Shown one piece after another: positions 37,183-48,300 of a stretch of DNA of 64,000 bases. The stretch is from Reichenbachiella faecimaris (GTDB taxonomy: Bacteria > Bacteroidota > Bacteroidia > Cytophagales > Cyclobacteriaceae), in the NCBI RefSeq assembly GCF_900176375.1, contig NZ_FWYF01000001.1, positions 310,001 through 374,000 on the forward strand, read 5' to 3'. The translations under genes were made by a program, and so were the position numbers. A model generated the notes under the pieces. That model searched no databases, was not told where the DNA came from, and was given only the letters and a program-made list of their open reading frames with translations. Position 1 is the first letter of the stretch. Each line of letters opens with the position of its first letter.

Positions 37183-37755
37183 TTAATGCAGTGCTTTTTT
37201 GATTAAAGTGAGGTCATTCTCTGAATAGTCAAGCTTCAGAGCTAGTTCATGACCTTTTTCTGTCATTTTAGCCCAGGTCTTTTGAACGATAGAAACAATC
37301 TTCTCCTCTTCATGCTCAGCAGCAAAATCTGAGAAGTAATATTTCAGGAAAACCAAACAGATGACATCCTCTAGCTCTTGAGTTTCAGGATCATTTTTCA
37401 ACCTCTTTTTGGTTACCAAATCGTTCACTTTCTCAATCAAGGAGATATCGACTTGCTCCTCTCGAAGAATTTCAGATAATATTTCACCATGCATCAATTT
37501 CAATTCAGTTCTCCATTTCAAATAGCCTTTTCTATCCATTGGATAATCAGACCTTGGGATCGCCCATCGTTGAATATGCTGACCACGAGCTGCAATCTGC
37601 ATGGCTAATGAAGGTGTAGAGTCATACTCATGCAGCATGTCAGTCATTCGCTGTCCATAAACCAATTCCTTGGGACACTCCTCTCCATGATAAATAACAA
37701 TGTTGGGATCCTCGGCATTGATTGCATCTATTTTCGCACTAATTTTTTCAATCAT
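37183..37755 (-). CDS. DUF4202 domain protein
   Basis: A 190-residue soluble protein recognisable as the DUF4202 family by GQRMTDMLHEYDSTPSLAMQIAARGQHIQRW and RKGYLKWRTELKLMHGEI (quoted in short parts). It is all-alpha, with conserved His and Arg residues that suggest an HD-like enzyme. No function is established for the family. I chose the ATG at 37755 because the conserved part starts there; the frame extends 67 residues further upstream, where it overlaps the likely promoter region and has a non-protein-like composition. Confidence 0.82.
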   Translation of the reverse strand: MIEKISAKIDAINAEDPNIVIYHGEECPKELVYGQRMTDMLHEYDSTPSLAMQIAARGQHIQRWAIPRSDYPMDRKGYLKWRTELKLMHGEILSEILREEQVDISLIEKVNDLVTKKRLKNDPETQELEDVICLVFLKYYFSDFAAEHEEEKIVSIVQKTWAKMTEKGHELALKLDYSENDLTLIKKALH

Positions 37756-37833
37756 AGTTCTCCTTTTATTGACGTAAAGATATACGATGAAAGTCAATTG
37801 GCATTCGTCAAATGATAGTCCTAACTTCGCCGC

Positions 37834-38337
37834 ATGAATATAGGAAACGAAAAAGTAGTATCCATCACCTATAAGCTCCAAGAGGGAAATAAGAGTGGTG
37901 AGGTAGTCCAGGAAGTGGACAGTAAAGAACCATTCGTGTTTTTGTTTGGAACACAACAGGTATTACCTGATTTTGAAATTAATCTAAAAGACAAATCGAT
38001 TGGTGACACATTCGAATTTGGTATAGCAAGCGACAAGGCGTATGGGCCTGTGGATGACAATGCAGTTGTAAATTTACCAAGAAACATGTTCGAGGCGGAT
38101 GGTAAATTGGGAGAAATCGTGAAGGTTGGAAACTTCCTGCCTATGAAAGATCAAGAAGGCAACCCCTTACAAGGCTTAGTCAAAGAAATCACGGATGAGC
38201 ATGTAAGAATGGACTTCAATCACCCAATGGCCGGAAAAGATCTCTTCTTTTCGGGTGAAGTCATAGAAGTAAGAGAAGCGACAGCCGAGGAGCTGGCACA
38301 TGGTCATGTACACGGGCCAGGTGGACATCAGCATTAA
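37834..38337 (+). CDS. slyD: FKBP-type peptidyl-prolyl isomerase, SlyD-like
   Basis: A 167-residue cytoplasmic prolyl isomerase/chaperone. The N-terminal FKBP segment has VSITYKLQ, then EPFVFLFGTQQVLPDFE. The insert-in-flap chaperone domain follows in the middle (about residues 72-125). The FKBP core resumes with HPMAGKDLFFSGEVIEVR. The tail HGHVHGPGGHQH is a short His-rich metal-binding segment, as in nickel-binding SlyD but smaller. It is divergent from the DUF4202 gene. Confidence 0.92.
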   Translation: MNIGNEKVVSITYKLQEGNKSGEVVQEVDSKEPFVFLFGTQQVLPDFEINLKDKSIGDTFEFGIASDKAYGPVDDNAVVNLPRNMFEADGKLGEIVKVGNFLPMKDQEGNPLQGLVKEITDEHVRMDFNHPMAGKDLFFSGEVIEVREATAEELAHGHVHGPGGHQH

Positions 38338-38352
38338 TAAAAAGAATAAAAA

Positions 38353-38398
38353 AGCTACCAGATTTAGAACAATGGAGAAAGTTCTGTGTCTGGTAGCT
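38353..38398 (-). terminator. Hairpin terminator between slyD and the DUF2490 gene
   Basis: AGCTACCAGA pairs perfectly with TCTGGTAGCT, and the loop contains a second AGAAC/GTTCT stem. On the minus strand a TTTTTT-ATT-CTTTTT tract follows, so it mainly terminates the minus-strand DUF2490 gene. Confidence 0.75.
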
Positions 38399-38421
38399 AA
38401 CAAAAGATACTCTACCCTCTA

Positions 38422-39135
38422 CTAAAAATCATATTGCAGAGTCAACTGCAAGGTGGGACGTTTCATATAGTTTTCCGAACCAGATTTAACCCATTGATGC
38501 ATATAGCCTAGTTGCACATTACCTGTTTTTGCCACGCGATACCCTACTCCTGCATACAACCAGTTTCTATCGAATGAAGATGGTTTTAAGCCGTCTTGAT
38601 GAATCCAAACCTCATTGAATAAATGAGCAAACCAGATATCTCCCAAATCTCTTTTTACAGTTAACCTATATCTAAATCTATTAGCGAATTTGTGGCCGTC
38701 TATCACATAGTCTCCTTGAGCATCCTCCTCTGGCATACCTATGAATCTATGTTCCATTCTATATCTATGGGAAATCATTAGTTTTCCATACGTTTGATTT
38801 AGTGTCAATTGTTCCCAGACATTATTTTCTGGGACTGCAATGGGCAATTGAGTCTGAGCAACTTGCGAGGTTTTTAGATATGTATATCCTGCAGTTAGTA
38901 TGGCATTTTCATTTAATTTGTAGTCTATGTAGGGACGAATGAGAAACTGTTCTTGTTCTTTTATCCCATAGTTTCTGCGAACATGCAATTCATTCCCTAC
39001 TCTCCATTTTTCATTAATAGAATAATGATTGAGTATCAAAAACCACCCGCCTAGTTCACCTTCAACTTCCTGACCGCAAACATCTACAACGCTAAATAGA
39101 AGGATAATACCACCTATTATTTGCTTCATCTTCAA
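38422..39135 (-). CDS. DUF2490 family outer-membrane beta-barrel protein
   Basis: A 237-residue protein with a signal peptide ending near VCGQE. The mature part has the DUF2490 pattern: GGWFLILNHYSINEKWRVGNEL, repeated aromatic beta strands such as FLIRPYIDYKL and YRMEHRF, and a C-terminal strand LQLTLQYDF ending in Phe, as in outer-membrane barrels. Function is unknown. It is downstream of the giant repeat protein on the same strand, but separated from it by a terminator. Confidence 0.8.
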   Translation of the reverse strand: MKMKQIIGGIILLFSVVDVCGQEVEGELGGWFLILNHYSINEKWRVGNELHVRRNYGIKEQEQFLIRPYIDYKLNENAILTAGYTYLKTSQVAQTQLPIAVPENNVWEQLTLNQTYGKLMISHRYRMEHRFIGMPEEDAQGDYVIDGHKFANRFRYRLTVKRDLGDIWFAHLFNEVWIHQDGLKPSSFDRNWLYAGVGYRVAKTGNVQLGYMHQWVKSGSENYMKRPTLQLTLQYDF

Positions 39136-39265
39136 ATAATTAAAATTCTAATCTGAATTCAATATTAGGGCGAAATGTGGTTTGAAACCTTCCGCATTTT
39201 TACGGATTTGATTAGGGAGAAATTACTGAATTTAGAATCTTATACATCCTGAATTGGTTAAAAAA

Positions 39266-39297
39266 AAATGCCTCTCTGAATAATCAAAGAGGCATTT
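39266..39297 (-). terminator. Intrinsic terminator of the giant repeat-protein gene
   Basis: AAATGCCTCT and AGAGGCATTT form a 10-bp stem with a 12-base loop. On the minus strand it is followed by a run of T's, placing a rho-independent terminator just after the stop codon of the 11-kb gene. Confidence 0.85.
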
Positions 39298-39319
39298 ATA
39301 TATCAGATAAGTGAACTAT

Positions 39320-42300
39320 CTATTTCTTAAGTATTCTGAATTTCTCATTACTGTGATTGGTATTGATTAATACGTGATACACGCCTGTTTTTAGGCTTGA
39401 GACATCTATTTTGAATTCAGATGAATAGATACCACTCAATACTTGCTGTAGAACTACACCACCAGTTATTGAAATAATCTGAATGTTAACATTGTCCAAC
39501 TTTTCATTGGTTTCAATGGTTAGCATCTCATCTACAGGGTTAGGGTAATAGTTCACTTCAAATGTGTATAGTGGAGAATCTACCTTTATGATCTCAGAAT
39601 AAGTAAACTCCCCATCAAAATCCATTACTTTAATTCTGTAATAATTGGTAGAAATCGAAGGTGATCCATGCGTATAGCTATAGTCGTTTTCAGAGGCTTT
39701 TACGTTGGCTGCTTCAGTATTTCCAATTGCAACAAATGTACTTCCATCCAAACCATGCTCTATTTCGAAATGACTAACATTAATTTCATTAGCTGTAACC
39801 CAATCCAACTGGACTTCCTCATTATCATAGTGCCCAGAAAAGGATAAGAAATCCAATGGAAGAGGGACTGTTTCATCGTCCTCGTTCGTCACAACAACAG
39901 TCTGTGCGGCCACTGAAAGGAATGCGGCATCACTAGTTCCATCCACTGATACAGTGATGGCATATATTTGATTGCCATCCTCATCTACATCGTCTGCGGG
40001 AGTCACAGTGATGACTTGAGGAATGTTCCAATCGCCATTGTCAAAAGTAATATTGGTAGGGTTCACATCCCCCTCATCGCTACTTTCAGCAATGGTAATA
40101 TTTACATCCGTAGCAGGCATGACATCCAGTACAACTGTGAAACTACCTGTAGTACCATCCTCTGTAGTAGTCACACTATTCGTACTCAACACTACGCCCA
40201 ATTCATCATCTTCATTTGTCACTGCGATCACTTCATCACCAGCAGAATCAAAGGCATCATCACTCAATGCATCGTTGACAGAAAGAGTAATATTGAATCC
40301 TTGGTCTCCGTCTAACTCACTGTCGTCCTGTGGACTGACAGTTACATCTTTGGGTGTGTCCCAATCCAGTGAAGTGAAGACCAGTGTCGCTGGACTTACA
40401 GTCCCTTCGTCACTAGAACCATCATCTATATCTACCACTACATTAGTAGCTGGTTGAACACTCAATTCAACAGAGAATGTGACATCAGTCCCACCTTCAG
40501 TGGTTGTCACTGTATTCGTGGATACTCTAATGGACCCTTCATTGTCTTCATTGATACCATCAACAATTTGATCCTCTGCATCGTCGTAATCGTCATCGCT
40601 ACTGGCATCATTTACGGAAACGGTTATTTCAAAAGGTTCATCTCCGTCATAAAGTGCGTCATTTTCTCCAGTGACAGTTACTGTCTGAGGAATATTCCAA
40701 TTGCCGTTATCAAAGGTGAGGCTGTTATTATCCAACGACACTTCATCTGCTGCATTAGTTATTGCAATACTTATAACCACATCAGTGATTGGCATCAGTG
40801 TAAGTGAGACATCAAAACTGTCAGCTGTTCCATCCTCACCAGTTGTAATAAAGGTAGGGGTCACTATGAAATCACCGTTTTTGTCAATGAAGTTTTCCTT
40901 CCCATCGGCATCATTATCTGGTTTCCCGCTTACATTTCCATAGAAATCACCACCCTGATCTGTATCAAATAGGTTAATTATACCATCACCATCTGAATCT
41001 ATATACCACCCAGAATCTGGGTCTAGGAAATCAGGCCAATCATCTGCGTCCGTATCACTATTAAACCAAGTCATATCTAATTGATTGTAATGACTAGCAT
41101 TACCATACGCTATTGCCCTGGCTTCATAATCATCTTGATATGCATCATCTTCATCATCATCAAAGCCTTCTAAGTAATCAAATGTCCCATCATCATCAGC
41201 ATCTAAATCAAGATAGTCAGGATTATCAGCACTGTCTGTATTAGGTATGGTAAGTGCGGTGCCGCCATTATCAGCATCCACCAAGTTGCTCCAACCGTCC
41301 CCATCTGTATCTCCTACAGTATCCAAAATACCATCTCCATTGGCATCATTTCCTCCAGCTTCAATAAGGTCAACAATTCCGTCATTGTCTGAATCCTTAT
41401 CAAACATATTGTCAATCCCATCTCCATCAAAATCATCAATAACAAGTGCTGTTCCTCCTTCATCAGGATCAATGGTATCAATGAGCCCATCATTGTCATC
41501 ATCTCTGTCGACATCATCTTCTATACCATCACCATCTGCATCAGGCCCATCTTGAAATGCATCATCAATACCATCACCATCTACATCAGTTCCCAAAGTC
41601 ACATCTACGTCATAAGTATCCAGCAAACCGTCATTGTCAGCGTCATCTAAGCCGTCCAATTTACCATCTCCGTCCGCATCAGTTCCTCCATTCTCAACCA
41701 AATCTGGAATACCATCATTATCACTATCCAAATCAAAGAAATTAGGTACGCCATCTAAATCAGTATCATACTCATCCCAGACACCATCTCCATCAGAATC
41801 TGTCAACCCACCTGGGTTATCAGGGTCATTGTAATTGTATATACCATCTGCATCTGCATCCCCAAATGGATCAATTGAGGTCAAATAGTACTCATCATCA
41901 TTTAATACACCATCTTGATCACCATCCAAATCTTGTCCATCAGCTACTAAATCCTTATCAGAGTCATTGAAATACAAATAATCAGGAGTAGCACCACCAC
42001 CTTGTGTTTTGTCGTTTGTCCAGATACCATCTCCATCTACGTCTTCCACTATGGTGGTAATATTATCCTGATCATCGTCTGTATCCCTAAAATCAAGAAT
42101 CTCATCACCATCAGTATCTTGAAGATCAGCATGGCTACCATTTATATTATTGACTCCCCTACCAGAATAAGTATCGAACAAGTCCCATAATCCATCACCA
42201 TCTGTATCTGTGTTGTAGCCTGTTTCATCAGAAATTAAACCATCTAAATCTGAATCCAAGTCACTAAACCCATTTCGATTGGCGTCATATCCTTCTATGA

Positions 42301-45300
42301 AATCTGGGATCGTTAATCCATTACTTAAGTCGTTGTCAGAGTTAGTGTCTCTGTAGTCTGGCTCATCCGTACTGTCCGAATTTGTGGGTGTGATAGGTGT
42401 ACCACCATTGTCATTATCAAAACTGTCATCCAGACCGTCACCATCCGTATCACTTCCTGAAGGAGCAACAAAATCAGTTGAAATCTGGCTTTCAATATTG
42501 TCAGTCAATCCGTCATTATCACTATCTAGGTCTAGATAATCATCAAGTGCCCCACCATCCAAGTTATCTTTGTTTAGTGGAGAAGCAGCTATTGCATCTA
42601 CTAGACCATCATTAGGAGAACTATCAGTGCCGCTAAATCTACCTGTATTGAGATCAAATCCACCAATCACAGGGACTATTCCATCATTGGCCTCTATGGC
42701 ATCATAAATGCCATCATTGTCTGAATCAAGGTCAAAAAAGTTTGGAATTCCATCCCTGTCCTGATCGACTTGATCGTCAACATTATCATTATTGACATCT
42801 ACGAAAGATCCATTGTTGATATCATCATCATCTAGGTAGTTATAAATTCCATCTCCATCAGCATCATCAAAAGGAGTACCACCTGCATTGTAAACTGCTG
42901 AAGCATATTCGTCTGTGTTTAATATTCCATCATTATCAGAATCAAGGTCCACAATGTCTAATACACCATCTCCATCATTGTCGGGTGCGAATAGATAATC
43001 TGGAATGCTTCCACCGCCCTGAGTAAAGTCATTGGTCCAGTCTCCATCAGCACCTCCACCCATTCCATCTCCTGTATCTTCTGCACTTGTTAATGTGCCA
43101 TCCTCATCATCATCGTCATCTCTAAAATCTTGGTTCGAATCACCATCAGTATCCTGAAGCGATTGGTTTGATCCATCTATATTGGCAATAGAACCCAAAC
43201 CACTGTTGCTGTCAAAAATGTTCCAGATTCCATCATTATCTGTGTCAATGTTGTATCCAGTTTCGTCTGTAATATCATTGTCGCCATCAGTGTCCCAATC
43301 TGCAAAGCCATTGCTATTGCCGTCCCATCCTTCAATTTCATCAGGAATGCCGTCATTGTCAGAATCTGTATCCAGAAAGTCGTCATTATCGGCTGCATCA
43401 CTGTTTATTGGATCAATGGCATTACCAGCAGAAATGTCTTCATCATAAACATCCAAAATACCATCACCATCAGTATCCCCACTAGATGGAGCAACATAAG
43501 TAAGCGCTGATTGAGCCTCACGGTTATCCGAAATGCCGTCATTATCGGAATCCAAATCGAGGTAGTTATCTATACCATCTGAGTCTGTATCAATTGCAAT
43601 CAGCCCTGATCCGTCATCCACACCACAAGCATTTGCGGCATAGTTATAGTTCAAATAATCAATGAGGATCAGTCCTCCTGCAAAATTGGAAATCCTAAAT
43701 CGGAAGTAACGTGCCGATCCGCCTATCAACTTATAATAATAATCCTCTTCTACACCTGATGCAACAAATGAATAAGATTGAAGATTAGGGGCAGTAAAAT
43801 CACTTCCGTCAGTGGATTGTTCTATTGTAATTTCACTGCCTAGAACAGTTGTGGCAATTTGCCACTGTACAGATTGACCTTCTGGAATATCCACACCCAA
43901 ATCAATGACCATTTCATCAGTACCAGCATCAAAAAATGCATACCCATTGTCATTACCTCCTATCACATTGGTATCATTGGTTACACTTGTAGAAGAAAAC
44001 ACTGCTGTAGCATTGCCCGCTGCCCCTGCCGTGGCAGTACATGGATCATACGCATCGTCAAGACCATCATTGTCCACATCTGTAATTCCACCTCCTTCGT
44101 CTAATGTGCCATCTTCATCGGCATCAGTGAGACCAAATTCAATGATATCAGCAATACCATCATTGTCACTATCTAGGTCTCGAAAATCAGGAACACCATC
44201 CAAATCCTTATCAAACTGATCTATCACTCCATCAGAGTTGGTATCTGTCAGGCTGAAGCTATCTGTATTTAGATCGCCATCTGCATCTGTATCTGCTGCA
44301 TTTGCAATACCATCACCATCCATATCAGCATCCTGATAGTTTAATAGTCCATCACTATCTTCATCTCCTGAAGGATCAATGGCCAAACCACCATCTTCCA
44401 GGACATTTCTCAATCCATCGTTGTCAGCATCTAAATCGGCTACATCATTTTGTCCATCTCCATCTGTATCTTGATTTCCATATAGATAATCTGGAATAAT
44501 ACCGTTAGGGTCTGTAACAGGTGTAGTAGCTTCTGCGGAAGTCAAAATACCGTCGTTATCATCATCATCGTCCTGAAAATCCCAGATTTGATCTGCATCA
44601 CTATCTTGAGTTGCGGAAGAACTTCCAATCACGTTAGCAGCACCAGTACCATTATAGCTATCAAACAAATCAAAAATACCATCTTCATCCACATCATCGT
44701 CCCAGCCCGTTTCATCTGTTGGATCATTGTTGTTGTTGGAATCCCAGTCTGCCCATTGATTACGGTCACTATTGGCCCCTTCAATATCATCATTCACTCC
44801 ATCATCATCTGCGTCAGTATCCAGATAGTCTTCATCGCCAGTGCCATCTGTATTCACAGGAGTGAGTAGAGTCCCTCCATTATCTGGATCATAGGCATCA
44901 TCTAATCCATCACCATCAGTATCTACTCCTGACAAACCAATATATGCTGACTTGTTTTGGGCTTCAATATTATCAGGAATACCGTCATCATCTGAATCAA
45001 GATCGACAAAGTCCGCGATCCCAAATGGATCTCCATCAGTATCTGGAGGTGTGATTGGTGTGGCCTCTTGTGCATCATTCCATCCGTTGGCGTTGGCATC
45101 CGTAAAACCAGAAAGTTGCCCAGTAGCAGGATCAACCGTTTGTCCGTACTCGTAGGGATTGGTAATTCCGTCATTATCTGAATCTAAATCGTGAGAATCA
45201 GGGTTTCCATCTCCATCAGTATCTAAGTTATCATAAGGATTGGCCTCAACCAAATCATCTAATCCATTGCCGTCAGCATCTGAATCAAAGGTATTATCTA

Positions 45301-48300
45301 TACTATCTCCGTCAGTATCGTTTCCTACTGTTTGGTCTACATCAAAGCTATCATCAATTCCATCAGCATCTGAATCCACACCTGAGCCTCCATTCGTTGC
45401 AAAATAAGTAACATCTACGTTATCAGGGATACCATCCATGTCCGCATCAAGTGCGTCATCGACCATTCCGTCGTTATCTGCATCTGTACCGCCAGCCTCT
45501 ACTATATCAGGAAGTCCGTCATTGTCTGCATCCAAGTCTTGGTGGTTCAGTATGCCATCATTATCATCATCTAGTGCTCCAGCAGGCGTACCTCCATTGT
45601 CTGGATCTGCTGCATCTGGCCAACCATCTCCATCAGTGTCTGTTGCATTATCCACGATACCATCTCCATCTGTATCCCCTAACCTGCTTTCTGTAGCATC
45701 CGTAATGCCGTCATTGTCAGAGTCCAAATCTTTGTAATCGTATAGACCATCACCATCTGCATCAGGTATTGTATAAGCACTTCCACCATTATCGGAATCT
45801 ACACTATCTACAAATCCATCTGCATCTGTATCTGTCAGGTCATCCACTTTGCCATCATTGTCGGCGTCCGTACCACCAGCTTCTATTATATCTGGTAAAC
45901 CGTCATTATCAGAATCAAGGTCTGCAGCATCTATTTTACCATCTCCATCAAAGTCCACAACTACTAGTGGTGTACCTCCATCATCTGAATCATAGACATT
46001 GGCTAAACCGTCACCATCGATATCCAGATCACCAGTATCCAGAATATCATCTCCATCAGTATCTGTTCCCCCGCTTACGCTAAAGTCATATATATCGTCA
46101 ATACTATCTCCGTCAGAATCGACACCTCCAGTTTGGTCCACATCCACGTTATCTGGAATACCATCACCATCTGAGTCGTCTAAACCATCTATTACTCCAT
46201 TTCCATCAACATCAACTCCTCCTGCTTCCACCAAATCAGGAATGCCATCATTGTCTGAATCAAGGTCTTTAAAATCAGGTGAGCCATCTAAATCACTATC
46301 GAAATTATCCCAAATACCATCTCCATTTGAATCTATTTCGACCATATTATTGATGACTCCTGGGTCATCTAAATCTCTAAAATTAGGAATACCATCTGCA
46401 TCTGCATCTCCACTCGGATCAACTATTTCACCATTGGCTTCATCTGTATCTAAAATCCCGTCATTATCCGAGTCAATATCTGAGGCATCTGCGATAAGAT
46501 CTAAATCAAAATCTCCATTATAGAGATAATCAGGAATTGCTCCAGATTGGCCACTGGTTTGATCATCCGCATAGTTTCCATTTCCATTGTTATCTTCATC
46601 TATGGTATTCGCCCCGTCATTATCGTCGTTACTGTCTCTCCAATCTTTGAAATCAGTACCATCTGTATTTTGTAAATCAGTATTAGTCCCAGTTGCGTTA
46701 TCTCCTGAACCCAGTGCAACTGTATCAAAAATATCATCAAGACCATCTCCATCACTATCAATACCATATCCACTGCCTCCTTCATCAGTAATGTCATTAT
46801 CACTATCTGTATCCCAGTCTCCATACCCGTCAAAATTGGTATCGTCCCCTTCAATAATATCTAACACGCCATCATTGTCTGAATCATCATCTAAATAATC
46901 AGCCAAGTCAGCCCCATCAGAATTTATGGCACTTATTAGTGTGCCACCATCATTTGGATCAAAACTATCGTCTATACCATCACCATCATTATCCAAACCG
47001 CTCGCTGCTATATATCCAGCAGTTGTTTGAAATTCAATAATATCTACAATTCCATCTCCATCACTATCTATATCACGATAGTCATTTATTCCATCGCCAT
47101 CAGAATCTGCATTGGCCAAAGTGGAATTACCGCCAGGATTTACGGCATCACTATCGATATAGTTCATAAGACCGTCATTATCAGGATCTTGTAAATTGAA
47201 CATACCCGTAGACTCGTTGAGTCCAAATGGAACTTCTCCATTATTTGCTTCTATAGCATCCAACATCCCATCGTTATCCGAATCCAAATCCAGAAAATCA
47301 GGTACTCCATCTAAATCTGAATCAAACACATCATAAACTCCGTCACCATTGATATCATTGGTTGATGTAAGTCCACCACTTACAGTTGCATCAGATAAAT
47401 CTCTGTAGTTTGGTACCGAATCCCCATCTTCATCTCCACTTGGATCTATGGATTCACCATTACTCTCTGTGGCATCACTTATTCCATCATTGTCAGAATC
47501 AAAATCTGACGCATCTGCAATAGCATCTCCGTCGTAATCCCCTCTATATAGGTAATCTGGCGTACCTGACCCCTGACCTTCTGTGAAGTCATCTGTCCAA
47601 TCTCCATTGCTATTGGCATCTTCACCTGCTGTGAGTTTACCGTCATTGTCATCATCTGTATCTTGAAAGTTGTCTAAATCCGCACCATCAGAATTCTGAA
47701 CTGCTGCTGCCGTTCCTCCATTGTCGGTATCAAACACATCCCATAAGCCGTCGTTGTCAGTATCTACATTGTATCCAGTTTCGTCGCTTACGTCGTTGTT
47801 AGAACCTGTAGCATCCCAATCACCAAACCCATCATAATTGGCATCATGTCCTTCAATTAGATCAAAAACTCCGTCGTCATCTGCGTCTGTATCAATATAA
47901 TCTTCGTTTCCATCAGTGTCTGTATCCACTGGTGTGATCAAGGTTCCGCCATTATTAGGATCATAAACATCAAGCAATCCATTATTATTGGCATCTCCAG
48001 CAACTGAAACTATAAATACGTTACTTGCTTGTGCTTCCGTATTGTCCAGTATCCCATCATTGTCAGAATCAATATCCAAGTAGTTTGGAAAAACGCCATC
48101 CCCATCTGTGTCAATAAATGAGAGTGGGGTACTTTCTTGTGCATCATTCCATCCATTGCCATTAGTATCTGTAAACCCTGAAACTTGAGCGTTGGCATCG
48201 GCTGTCCCACCAAATTCGTAAACGTCAAGCAGGCCGTCATTGTCGGAATCTATATCAAAATGGTTGTCTACACCGTCACTGTCTGTGTCAGGAACTGTAA

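Noticed and set aside
37756-37956. 67-residue N-terminal extension of the DUF4202 protein
   Set aside because: The conserved domain starts at MIEKI. The extension overlaps the divergent slyD gene and looks like translated promoter DNA.
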